The notes beneath the pieces are model-generated. The model searched no databases. It saw nothing but the letters and a program-made list of their open reading frames with translations, and had not been told where the DNA came from. The position numbers and the translations under genes were made by a program. This document shows, piece after piece, positions 23,974 through 36,628 of a stretch of DNA of 64,000 nucleotides; positions within the stretch are counted from its first letter, which is position 1, and the number at the start of each line of letters is the position of its first letter. Location: NCBI GenBank assembly GCA_945643635.1, contig CALZFC010000075.1, positions 639,501 through 703,500 on the forward strand. The letters run 5' to 3'. This DNA comes from Allodiplogaster sudhausi (lineage: Eukaryota; Nematoda; Chromadorea; Rhabditida; Diplogasteridae).

Positions 23974-26567
23974 GAGAGAAAATATGTTGTCTGGAAAAGG
24001 AGGCCGATGTAGGGTGCGTTGGGATGATGCGGTTCGAAACGATTCCTTCATCCCTGTCTAAGGACCTATTGCTTAAGGTACCTGTGAAGATCAAGCTCGC
24101 TGAAAGGCGTGGCTTGACTTAAATTTTGGAATGGCTATACTTTGGTAGAGCCGATATAATTCTAAATATGTGAGCTAATTTGCTTTAATTTATTATTTAA
24201 TATTTCGCTGTAACACAAATGTAAATTCTCTAGTCGCTCGTTTATGGACGGTTTGCTATCACACCTCAAAGTTTTTGATATTGCTGCCTGACTTAACCTT
24301 GAGAGAAAATACGTTGTCTGGAAAAGGAGGCCGATGTAGGGTGCGTTGTGATGATGCGGTTCGAAACTATTCGTTCATCCCTGTCTAAGGACCTATTGCT
24401 TAAGGTACCTGTGAAGATCAAGCTCGCTGAAAGGCGTGGCTTGACCTAAATTTTGAAATCGCTTTTCTTTGGTAGAGCCGATATAATTCTAAATATGTAA
24501 GCTAATTTGCTTTAATTTATTATTTAATATTTCGCTGTAACACAAATGTAAATTCTCTAGTCGCTCGTTTATGGACGGTTTGCTATCACACCTCAAAGTT
24601 TTTGATATTGCTGCCTGACTTAACCTTGAGAGAAAATACGTTGTCTGGAAAAGGAGGCCGATGTAGGGTGCGTTGTGATGATGCGGTTCGAAACTATTCG
24701 TTCGTCGTTGTCTAAGGACCTGTAGTTTGAGGTACTTGTGAAGATCAAGCTCGCTGAAAGGCGTGGCTTGACTTAAATTTTGGAATGGCTTTACTTTGGT
24801 AGAGCCGGTATAATTCTAAATATATAAGCTAATTTGCTTTAATTTATTATTTAATATTTCGCTGTAACACAAATGTAAATTCTATAGTCGCTCGTTTATG
24901 GACGGTTTTCAATCACACCTCGAAGTTTTTGATATTGCTGCCAGGCTTAACGTTGACTTAAATTTTGTACTGACTATAGTTTGGTAGAGCCGATATAATT
25001 CTAAATATGTAAGCTAATTTGCTTTAATTTATTACTTAATATTTCGCTGTAACACAAATGTAAATTCTCTAGTCGCTCGTTTATGGACGGTTTTCAATCA
25101 CACCTCGAAGTTTTTGATACTGCTGCCAGGCTTAACGTTGACTTAAATTTTGAAATGGCTTTTCTTTGGTAGAACCGATATAATTCTAAATATGTAAGCT
25201 AATTTGCTTTAATTTATTATTTAATATTTCGCTGTAACACAAATGTAAATTCTATAGTCGCTCGTTTATGGACGGTTTTCAATCACACCTCGAAGTTTTT
25301 GATATTGCTGCCAGGCTTAACGTTGACTTAAATTTTGAAATGGCTTTTCTTTGGTAGAACCGATATAATTCTAAATATGTAAGCTAATTTGCTTTAATTT
25401 ATTATTTAATATTTCGCTGTAACACAAATGTAAATTCTCTAGTCGCTCGTTCATGGACGGTTTTCTATCACACCTCGAAGTTTTTGATAGCTGCCAGGCT
25501 TAACGTTGACTTAAATTTTGAAATCGCTTTTCTTTGGTAGAGCCGATATAATTCTAAATATGTAAGCTAATTTGCTTTAATTTATTATTTAATATTTCGC
25601 TGTAACACAAATGTAAATTCTCTAGTCGCTCGTTTATGGACGGTTTTCTATCACACCTCAAAGTTTTTGATATTGCTACCTGACTTAACCTTGAGAGAAA
25701 ATACGTTGTCTGGAAAAGGAGGCCGATGTAGGGTGCGTTGTGATGATGCGGTTCGAAACTATTCGTTCGTCGTTGTCTAAGGACCTGTAGTTTGAGGTAC
25801 TTGTGAAGATCAAGCTCGCTGAAAGGCGTGGCTTGACTTAAATTTTGGAATGGCTTTACTTTGGTAGAGCCGGTATAATTCTAAATATATAAGCTAATTT
25901 GCTTTAATTTATTATTTAATATTTCGCTGTAACACAAATGTAAATTCTCTAGGCGCTCGTTCATGGACGGTTTTCTATCACACCTCGAAGTTTTTGATAG
26001 CTGCCAGGCTTAACGGACTTAAATTTTGTACTGGCTTTACTTTGGTAGAGCCGATATAATTCAAATATGTGCTAATTTGCTTTAATTTATTACTTAATAT
26101 TTCGCTGTAACACAAATGTAAATTCTCTAGTCGCTCGTTTATGGACGGTTTTCAATCACACCTCGAAGTTTTTGATATTGCTGCCTGACTTAACGTTGAC
26201 TTAAATTTTGAAATGGCTTTTCTTTGGTAGAACCGATATAATTCTAAATATGTAAGCTAATTTGCTTTAATTTATTATTTAATATTTCGCTGTAACACAA
26301 ATGTAAATTCTATAGTCGCTCGTTTATGGACGGTTTTCAATCACACCTCGAAGTTTTTGATATTGCTGCCAGGCTTAACGTTGACTTAAATTTTGAAATG
26401 GCTTTTCTTTGGTAGAACCGATATAATTCTAAATATGTAAGCTAATTTGCTTTAATTTATTATTTAATATTTCGGTGTAACACAAATGTAAATTCTCTAG
26501 TCGCTCGTTTATGGACGGTTTTCTATCACACCTCAAAGTTTTTGATATTGCTGCCTGACTTAACGTT
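23974..26567 (+). repeat. Zone C, 2,594-bp higher-order repeat, copy 1
   Basis: L modules at 23974, 24301, 24628 and 25693 give steps of 327, 327, 1,065 and 875 to the next copy at 26568. That is about 12 cores (4 L + 8 S). Inserts carry GTTCATCCCTG with ATTGCTTAAGG, or GTTCGTCGTTG with TGTAGTTTGAGG. Marks include GGTAGAACC cores, CTATAG, TTCAATC, GTACTGACTATAG heads, and a core lacking bases around TTCAAATATGTGC near 26,061. Confidence 0.9.
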
Positions 26568-29161
26568 GAGAGAAAATATGTTGTCTGGAAAAGGAGGCCG
26601 ATGTAGGGTGCGTTGGGATGATGCGGTTCGAAACGATTCCTTCATCCCTGTCTAAGGACCTATTGCTTAAGGTACCTGTGAAGATCAAGCTCGCTGAAAG
26701 GCGTGGCTTGACTTAAATTTTGGAATGGCTATACTTTGGTAGAGCCGATATAATTCTAAATATGTGAGCTAATTTGCTTTAATTTATTATTTAATATTTC
26801 GCTGTAACACAAATGTAAATTCTCTAGTCGCTCGTTTATGGACGGTTTGCTATCACACCTCAAAGTTTTTGATATTGCTGCCTGACTTAACCTTGAGAGA
26901 AAATACGTTGTCTGGAAAAGGAGGCCGATGTAGGGTGCGTTGTGATGATGCGGTTCGAAACTATTCGTTCATCCCTGTCTAAGGACCTATTGCTTAAGGT
27001 ACCTGTGAAGATCAAGCTCGCTGAAAGGCGTGGCTTGACCTAAATTTTGAAATCGCTTTTCTTTGGTAGAGCCGATATAATTCTAAATATGTAAGCTAAT
27101 TTGCTTTAATTTATTATTTAATATTTCGCTGTAACACAAATGTAAATTCTCTAGTCGCTCGTTTATGGACGGTTTGCTATCACACCTCAAAGTTTTTGAT
27201 ATTGCTGCCTGACTTAACCTTGAGAGAAAATACGTTGTCTGGAAAAGGAGGCCGATGTAGGGTGCGTTGTGATGATGCGGTTCGAAACTATTCGTTCGTC
27301 GTTGTCTAAGGACCTGTAGTTTGAGGTACTTGTGAAGATCAAGCTCGCTGAAAGGCGTGGCTTGACTTAAATTTTGGAATGGCTTTACTTTGGTAGAGCC
27401 GGTATAATTCTAAATATATAAGCTAATTTGCTTTAATTTATTATTTAATATTTCGCTGTAACACAAATGTAAATTCTATAGTCGCTCGTTTATGGACGGT
27501 TTTCAATCACACCTCGAAGTTTTTGATATTGCTGCCAGGCTTAACGTTGACTTAAATTTTGTACTGACTATAGTTTGGTAGAGCCGATATAATTCTAAAT
27601 ATGTAAGCTAATTTGCTTTAATTTATTACTTAATATTTCGCTGTAACACAAATGTAAATTCTCTAGTCGCTCGTTTATGGACGGTTTTCAATCACACCTC
27701 GAAGTTTTTGATACTGCTGCCAGGCTTAACGTTGACTTAAATTTTGAAATGGCTTTTCTTTGGTAGAACCGATATAATTCTAAATATGTAAGCTAATTTG
27801 CTTTAATTTATTATTTAATATTTCGCTGTAACACAAATGTAAATTCTATAGTCGCTCGTTTATGGACGGTTTTCAATCACACCTCGAAGTTTTTGATATT
27901 GCTGCCAGGCTTAACGTTGACTTAAATTTTGAAATGGCTTTTCTTTGGTAGAACCGATATAATTCTAAATATGTAAGCTAATTTGCTTTAATTTATTATT
28001 TAATATTTCGCTGTAACACAAATGTAAATTCTCTAGTCGCTCGTTCATGGACGGTTTTCTATCACACCTCGAAGTTTTTGATAGCTGCCAGGCTTAACGT
28101 TGACTTAAATTTTGAAATCGCTTTTCTTTGGTAGAGCCGATATAATTCTAAATATGTAAGCTAATTTGCTTTAATTTATTATTTAATATTTCGCTGTAAC
28201 ACAAATGTAAATTCTCTAGTCGCTCGTTTATGGACGGTTTTCTATCACACCTCAAAGTTTTTGATATTGCTACCTGACTTAACCTTGAGAGAAAATACGT
28301 TGTCTGGAAAAGGAGGCCGATGTAGGGTGCGTTGTGATGATGCGGTTCGAAACTATTCGTTCGTCGTTGTCTAAGGACCTGTAGTTTGAGGTACTTGTGA
28401 AGATCAAGCTCGCTGAAAGGCGTGGCTTGACTTAAATTTTGGAATGGCTTTACTTTGGTAGAGCCGGTATAATTCTAAATATATAAGCTAATTTGCTTTA
28501 ATTTATTATTTAATATTTCGCTGTAACACAAATGTAAATTCTCTAGGCGCTCGTTCATGGACGGTTTTCTATCACACCTCGAAGTTTTTGATAGCTGCCA
28601 GGCTTAACGGACTTAAATTTTGTACTGGCTTTACTTTGGTAGAGCCGATATAATTCAAATATGTGCTAATTTGCTTTAATTTATTACTTAATATTTCGCT
28701 GTAACACAAATGTAAATTCTCTAGTCGCTCGTTTATGGACGGTTTTCAATCACACCTCGAAGTTTTTGATATTGCTGCCTGACTTAACGTTGACTTAAAT
28801 TTTGAAATGGCTTTTCTTTGGTAGAACCGATATAATTCTAAATATGTAAGCTAATTTGCTTTAATTTATTATTTAATATTTCGCTGTAACACAAATGTAA
28901 ATTCTATAGTCGCTCGTTTATGGACGGTTTTCAATCACACCTCGAAGTTTTTGATATTGCTGCCAGGCTTAACGTTGACTTAAATTTTGAAATGGCTTTT
29001 CTTTGGTAGAACCGATATAATTCTAAATATGTAAGCTAATTTGCTTTAATTTATTATTTAATATTTCGGTGTAACACAAATGTAAATTCTCTAGTCGCTC
29101 GTTTATGGACGGTTTTCTATCACACCTCAAAGTTTTTGATATTGCTGCCTGACTTAACGTT
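26568..29161 (+). repeat. Zone C, 2,594-bp higher-order repeat, copy 2
   Basis: L modules at 26568, 26895, 27222, 28287 and 29162 repeat copy 1 at an exact 2,594-bp offset. The odd features of copy 1 recur, including TTCAAATATGTGC (near 28,655), TTCGGTGTAACAC and GCTACCTGAC. By eye the two copies are almost indistinguishable. Confidence 0.9.
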
Positions 29162-29488
29162 GAGAGAAAATATGTTGTCTGGAAAAGGAGGCCGATGTAG
29201 GGTGCGTTGGGATGATGCGGTTCGAAACGATTCCTTCATCCCTGTCTAAGGACCTATTGCTTAAGGTACCTGTGAAGATCAAGCTCGCTGAAAGGCGTGG
29301 CTTGACTTAAATTTTGGAATGGCTATACTTTGGTAGAGCCGATATAATTCTAAATATGTGAGCTAATTTGCTTTAATTTATTATTTAATATTTCGCTGTA
29401 ACACAAATGTAAATTCTCTAGTCGCTCGTTTATGGACGGTTTGCTATCACACCTCAAAGTTTTTGATATTGCTGCCTGACTTAACCTT
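29162..29488 (+). repeat. Stub of a third 2,594-bp copy, ended by a recombinant L insert
   Basis: The L unit at 29162 matches 26568. The following L module at 29489 begins like 26895 but carries the second half of the 27222 type (GTTCGTCGTTG in place of GTTCATCCCTG). The switch lies between about 29,521 and 29,555, so one L unit is missing. This looks like an unequal crossover inside the L insert. Confidence 0.75.
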
Positions 29489-31576
29489 GAGAGAAAATAC
29501 GTTGTCTGGAAAAGGAGGCCGATGTAGGGTGCGTTGTGATGATGCGGTTCGAAACTATTCGTTCGTCGTTGTCTAAGGACCTGTAGTTTGAGGTACTTGT
29601 GAAGATCAAGCTCGCTGAAAGGCGTGGCTTGACTTAAATTTTGGAATGGCTTTACTTTGGTAGAGCCGGTATAATTCTAAATATATAAGCTAATTTGCTT
29701 TAATTTATTATTTAATATTTCGCTGTAACACAAATGTAAATTCTATAGTCGCTCGTTTATGGACGGTTTTCAATCACACCTCGAAGTTTTTGATATTGCT
29801 GCCAGGCTTAACGTTGACTTAAATTTTGTACTGACTATAGTTTGGTAGAGCCGATATAATTCTAAATATGTAAGCTAATTTGCTTTAATTTATTACTTAA
29901 TATTTCGCTGTAACACAAATGTAAATTCTCTAGTCGCTCGTTTATGGACGGTTTTCAATCACACCTCGAAGTTTTTGATACTGCTGCCAGGCTTAACGTT
30001 GACTTAAATTTTGAAATGGCTTTTCTTTGGTAGAACCGATATAATTCTAAATATGTAAGCTAATTTGCTTTAATTTATTATTTAATATTTCGCTGTAACA
30101 CAAATGTAAATTCTATAGTCGCTCGTTTATGGACGGTTTTCAATCACACCTCGAAGTTTTTGATATTGCTGCCAGGCTTAACCTTGAGAGAAAATACGTT
30201 GTCTGGAAAAGGAGGCCGATGTAGGGTGCGTTGTGATGATGCGGTTCGAAACTATTCGTTCATCCCTGTCTAAGGACCTATTGCTTAAGGTACCTGTGAA
30301 GATCAAGCTCGCTGAAAGGCGTGGCTTGACCTAAATTTTGAAATCGCTTTTCTTTGGTAGAGCCGATATAATTCTAAATATGTAAGCTAATTTGCTTTAA
30401 TTTATTATTTAATATTTCGCTGTAACACAAATGTAAATTCTCTAGTCGCTCGTTTATGGACGGTTTGCTATCACACCTCAAAGTTTTTGATATTGCTGCC
30501 TGACTTAACCTTGAGAGAAAATACGTTGTCTGGAAAAGGAGGCCGATGTAGGGTGCGTTGTGATGATGCGGTTCGAAACTATTCGTTCGTCGTTGTCTAA
30601 GGACCTGTAGTTTGAGGTACTTGTGAAGATCAAGCTCGCTGAAAGGCGTGGCTTGACTTAAATTTTGGAATGGCTTTACTTTGGTAGAGCCGGTATAATT
30701 CTAAATATATAAGCTAATTTGCTTTAATTTATTATTTAATATTTCGCTGTAACACAAATGTAAATTCTATAGTCGCTCGTTTATGGACGGTTTTCAATCA
30801 CACCTCGAAGTTTTGATATTGCTGCCAGGCTTAACGTTGACTTAAATTTTGTACTGACTATAGTTTGGTAGAGCCGATATAATTCTAAATATGTAAGCTA
30901 ATTTGCTTTAATTTATTACTTAATATTTCGCTGTAACACAAATGTAAATTCTCTAGTCGCTCGTTTATGGACGGTTTTCAATCACACCTCGAAGTTTTTG
31001 ATACTGCTGCCAGGCTTAACGTTGACTTAAATTTTGAAATGGCTTTTCTTTGGTAGAACCGATATAATTCTAAATATGTAAGCTAATTTGCTTTAATTTA
31101 TTATTTAATATTTCGCTGTAACACAAATGTAAATTCTATAGTCGCTCGTTTATGGACGGTTTTCAATCACACCTCGAAGTTTTTGATATTGCTGCCAGGC
31201 TTAACGTTGACTTAAATTTTGAAATGGCTTTTCTTTGGTAGAACCGATATAATTCTAAATATGTAAGCTAATTTGCTTTAATTTATTATTTAATATTTCG
31301 CTGTAACACAAATGTAAATTCTCTAGTCGCTCGTTCATGGACGGTTTTCTATCACACCTCGAAGTTTTTGATAGCTGCCAGGCTTAACGTTGACTTAAAT
31401 TTTGAAATCGCTTTTCTTTGGTAGAGCCGATATAATTCTAAATATGTAAGCTAATTTGCTTTAATTTATTATTTAATATTTCGCTGTAACACAAATGTAA
31501 ATTCTCTAGTCGCTCGTTTATGGACGGTTTGCTATCACACCTCAAAGTTTTTGATATTGCTGCCTGACTTAACCTT
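29489..31576 (+). repeat. Zone C, 2,088-bp higher-order repeat, copy 1
   Basis: L modules at 29489, 30186 and 30513, then 31577, give steps of 697, 327 and 1,064. The L at 30186 has a hybrid junction, GCCAGGCTTAACCTTGAGAG. This joins an S-type tail (CCAGG) to an L-type start (AACCTTGAG), where other L units of this type have CCTGACTTAACCTTG. A single-base loss, GAAGTTTTGATATT near 30,808, is a mark of this HOR. Confidence 0.9.
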
Positions 31577-33664
31577 GAGAGAAAATACGTTGTCTGGAAA
31601 AGGAGGCCGATGTAGGGTGCGTTGTGATGATGCGGTTCGAAACTATTCGTTCGTCGTTGTCTAAGGACCTGTAGTTTGAGGTACTTGTGAAGATCAAGCT
31701 CGCTGAAAGGCGTGGCTTGACTTAAATTTTGGAATGGCTTTACTTTGGTAGAGCCGGTATAATTCTAAATATATAAGCTAATTTGCTTTAATTTATTATT
31801 TAATATTTCGCTGTAACACAAATGTAAATTCTATAGTCGCTCGTTTATGGACGGTTTTCAATCACACCTCGAAGTTTTTGATATTGCTGCCAGGCTTAAC
31901 GTTGACTTAAATTTTGTACTGACTATAGTTTGGTAGAGCCGATATAATTCTAAATATGTAAGCTAATTTGCTTTAATTTATTACTTAATATTTCGCTGTA
32001 ACACAAATGTAAATTCTCTAGTCGCTCGTTTATGGACGGTTTTCAATCACACCTCGAAGTTTTTGATACTGCTGCCAGGCTTAACGTTGACTTAAATTTT
32101 GAAATGGCTTTTCTTTGGTAGAACCGATATAATTCTAAATATGTAAGCTAATTTGCTTTAATTTATTATTTAATATTTCGCTGTAACACAAATGTAAATT
32201 CTATAGTCGCTCGTTTATGGACGGTTTTCAATCACACCTCGAAGTTTTTGATATTGCTGCCAGGCTTAACCTTGAGAGAAAATACGTTGTCTGGAAAAGG
32301 AGGCCGATGTAGGGTGCGTTGTGATGATGCGGTTCGAAACTATTCGTTCATCCCTGTCTAAGGACCTATTGCTTAAGGTACCTGTGAAGATCAAGCTCGC
32401 TGAAAGGCGTGGCTTGACCTAAATTTTGAAATCGCTTTTCTTTGGTAGAGCCGATATAATTCTAAATATGTAAGCTAATTTGCTTTAATTTATTATTTAA
32501 TATTTCGCTGTAACACAAATGTAAATTCTCTAGTCGCTCGTTTATGGACGGTTTGCTATCACACCTCAAAGTTTTTGATATTGCTGCCTGACTTAACCTT
32601 GAGAGAAAATACGTTGTCTGGAAAAGGAGGCCGATGTAGGGTGCGTTGTGATGATGCGGTTCGAAACTATTCGTTCGTCGTTGTCTAAGGACCTGTAGTT
32701 TGAGGTACTTGTGAAGATCAAGCTCGCTGAAAGGCGTGGCTTGACTTAAATTTTGGAATGGCTTTACTTTGGTAGAGCCGGTATAATTCTAAATATATAA
32801 GCTAATTTGCTTTAATTTATTATTTAATATTTCGCTGTAACACAAATGTAAATTCTATAGTCGCTCGTTTATGGACGGTTTTCAATCACACCTCGAAGTT
32901 TTGATATTGCTGCCAGGCTTAACGTTGACTTAAATTTTGTACTGACTATAGTTTGGTAGAGCCGATATAATTCTAAATATGTAAGCTAATTTGCTTTAAT
33001 TTATTACTTAATATTTCGCTGTAACACAAATGTAAATTCTCTAGTCGCTCGTTTATGGACGGTTTTCAATCACACCTCGAAGTTTTTGATACTGCTGCCA
33101 GGCTTAACGTTGACTTAAATTTTGAAATGGCTTTTCTTTGGTAGAACCGATATAATTCTAAATATGTAAGCTAATTTGCTTTAATTTATTATTTAATATT
33201 TCGCTGTAACACAAATGTAAATTCTATAGTCGCTCGTTTATGGACGGTTTTCAATCACACCTCGAAGTTTTTGATATTGCTGCCAGGCTTAACGTTGACT
33301 TAAATTTTGAAATGGCTTTTCTTTGGTAGAACCGATATAATTCTAAATATGTAAGCTAATTTGCTTTAATTTATTATTTAATATTTCGCTGTAACACAAA
33401 TGTAAATTCTCTAGTCGCTCGTTCATGGACGGTTTTCTATCACACCTCGAAGTTTTTGATAGCTGCCAGGCTTAACGTTGACTTAAATTTTGAAATCGCT
33501 TTTCTTTGGTAGAGCCGATATAATTCTAAATATGTAAGCTAATTTGCTTTAATTTATTATTTAATATTTCGCTGTAACACAAATGTAAATTCTCTAGTCG
33601 CTCGTTTATGGACGGTTTTCTATCACACCTCAAAGTTTTTGATATTGCTACCTGACTTAACCTT
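31577..33664 (+). repeat. Zone C, 2,088-bp higher-order repeat, copy 2
   Basis: L modules at 31577, 32274, 32601 and 33665 keep the 2,088-bp offset. The hybrid junction recurs at 32274 and the one-base loss near 32,896. The closing L unit at 33665 has TTCTATC and GCTACCTGAC, where copy 1 has TTGCTATC and GCTGCCTGAC. Confidence 0.9.
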
Positions 33665-35752
33665 GAGAGAAAATACGTTGTCTGGAAAAGGAGGCCGATG
33701 TAGGGTGCGTTGTGATGATGCGGTTCGAAACTATTCGTTCGTCGTTGTCTAAGGACCTGTAGTTTGAGGTACTTGTGAAGATCAAGCTCGCTGAAAGGCG
33801 TGGCTTGACTTAAATTTTGGAATGGCTTTACTTTGGTAGAGCCGGTATAATTCTAAATATATAAGCTAATTTGCTTTAATTTATTATTTAATATTTCGCT
33901 GTAACACAAATGTAAATTCTATAGTCGCTCGTTTATGGACGGTTTTCAATCACACCTCGAAGTTTTTGATATTGCTGCCAGGCTTAACGTTGACTTAAAT
34001 TTTGTACTGACTATAGTTTGGTAGAGCCGATATAATTCTAAATATGTAAGCTAATTTGCTTTAATTTATTACTTAATATTTCGCTGTAACACAAATGTAA
34101 ATTCTCTAGTCGCTCGTTTATGGACGGTTTTCAATCACACCTCGAAGTTTTTGATACTGCTGCCAGGCTTAACGTTGACTTAAATTTTGAAATGGCTTTT
34201 CTTTGGTAGAACCGATATAATTCTAAATATGTAAGCTAATTTGCTTTAATTTATTATTTAATATTTCGCTGTAACACAAATGTAAATTCTATAGTCGCTC
34301 GTTTATGGACGGTTTTCAATCACACCTCGAAGTTTTTGATATTGCTGCCAGGCTTAACCTTGAGAGAAAATACGTTGTCTGGAAAAGGAGGCCGATGTAG
34401 GGTGCGTTGTGATGATGCGGTTCGAAACTATTCGTTCATCCCTGTCTAAGGACCTATTGCTTAAGGTACCTGTGAAGATCAAGCTCGCTGAAAGGCGTGG
34501 CTTGACCTAAATTTTGAAATCGCTTTTCTTTGGTAGAGCCGATATAATTCTAAATATGTAAGCTAATTTGCTTTAATTTATTATTTAATATTTCGCTGTA
34601 ACACAAATGTAAATTCTCTAGTCGCTCGTTTATGGACGGTTTGCTATCACACCTCAAAGTTTTTGATATTGCTGCCTGACTTAACCTTGAGAGAAAATAC
34701 GTTGTCTGGAAAAGGAGGCCGATGTAGGGTGCGTTGTGATGATGCGGTTCGAAACTATTCGTTCGTCGTTGTCTAAGGACCTGTAGTTTGAGGTACTTGT
34801 GAAGATCAAGCTCGCTGAAAGGCGTGGCTTGACTTAAATTTTGGAATGGCTTTACTTTGGTAGAGCCGGTATAATTCTAAATATATAAGCTAATTTGCTT
34901 TAATTTATTATTTAATATTTCGCTGTAACACAAATGTAAATTCTATAGTCGCTCGTTTATGGACGGTTTTCAATCACACCTCGAAGTTTTGATATTGCTG
35001 CCAGGCTTAACGTTGACTTAAATTTTGTACTGACTATAGTTTGGTAGAGCCGATATAATTCTAAATATGTAAGCTAATTTGCTTTAATTTATTACTTAAT
35101 ATTTCGCTGTAACACAAATGTAAATTCTCTAGTCGCTCGTTTATGGACGGTTTTCAATCACACCTCGAAGTTTTTGATACTGCTGCCAGGCTTAACGTTG
35201 ACTTAAATTTTGAAATGGCTTTTCTTTGGTAGAACCGATATAATTCTAAATATGTAAGCTAATTTGCTTTAATTTATTATTTAATATTTCGCTGTAACAC
35301 AAATGTAAATTCTATAGTCGCTCGTTTATGGACGGTTTTCAATCACACCTCGAAGTTTTTGATATTGCTGCCAGGCTTAACGTTGACTTAAATTTTGAAA
35401 TGGCTTTTCTTTGGTAGAACCGATATAATTCTAAATATGTAAGCTAATTTGCTTTAATTTATTATTTAATATTTCGCTGTAACACAAATGTAAATTCTCT
35501 AGTCGCTCGTTCATGGACGGTTTTCTATCACACCTCGAAGTTTTTGATAGCTGCCAGGCTTAACGTTGACTTAAATTTTGAAATCGCTTTTCTTTGGTAG
35601 AGCCGATATAATTCTAAATATGTAAGCTAATTTGCTTTAATTTATTATTTAATATTTCGCTGTAACACAAATGTAAATTCTCTAGTCGCTCGTTTATGGA
35701 CGGTTTTCTATCACACCTCAAAGTTTTTGATATTGCTACCTGACTTAACCTT
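33665..35752 (+). repeat. Zone C, 2,088-bp higher-order repeat, copy 3
   Basis: L modules at 33665, 34362, 34689 and 35753 repeat the pattern once more. The hybrid junction is at 34362 and the one-base loss near 34,984. GCTACCTGAC recurs at the end, as in copy 2, so copies 2 and 3 share more than either does with copy 1. Confidence 0.9.
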
Positions 35753-36628
35753 GAGAGAAAATACGTTGTCTGGAAAAGGAGGCCGATGTAGGGTGCGTTG
35801 TGATGATGCGGTTCGAAACTATTCGTTCGTCGTTGTCTAAGGACCTGTAGTTTGAGGTACTTGTGAAGATCAAGCTCGCTGAAAGGCGTGGCTTGACTTA
35901 AATTTTGGAATGGCTTTACTTTGGTAGAGCCGGTATAATTCTAAATATATAAGCTAATTTGCTTTAATTTATTATTTAATATTTCGCTGTAACACAAATG
36001 TAAATTCTCTAGGCGCTCGTTCATGGACGGTTTTCTATCACACCTCGAAGTTTTTGATAGCTGCCAGGCTTAACGGACTTAAATTTTGTACTGGCTTTAC
36101 TTTGGTAGAGCCGATATAATTCTAAATATGTGCTAATTTGCTTTAATTTATTACTTAATATTTCGCTGTAACACAAATGTAAATTCTCTAGTCGCTCGTT
36201 TATGGACGGTTTTCAATCACACCTCGAAGTTTTTGATATTGCTGCCTGACTTAACGTTGACTTAAATTTTGAAATGGCTTTTCTTTGGTAGAACCGATAT
36301 AATTCTAAATATGTAAGCTAATTTGCTTTAATTTATTATTTAATATTTCGCTGTAACACAAATGTAAATTCTATAGTCGCTCGTTTATGGACGGTTTTCA
36401 ATCACACCTCGAAGTTTTTGATATTGCTGCCAGGCTTAACGTTGACTTAAATTTTGAAATGGCTTTTCTTTGGTAGAACCGATATAATTCTAAATATGTA
36501 AGCTAATTTGCTTTAATTTATTATTTAATATTTCGGTGTAACACAAATGTAAATTCTCTAGTCGCTCGTTTATGGACGGTTTTCTATCACACCTCAAAGT
36601 TTTTGATATTGCTGCCTGACTTAACGTT
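35753..36628 (+). repeat. Return to the 2,594-bp HOR pattern (876-bp module)
   Basis: From the L at 35753 to that at 36629 is 876 bp, matching the closing 875-bp module of the 2,594-bp HOR. It includes the GGCGCTCGTTCATGG core and the shortened CTTAACGGACTTAAA junction near 36,070. The 2,088-bp HOR is thus embedded between pieces of the 2,594-bp HOR and probably arose from it. Confidence 0.8.
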
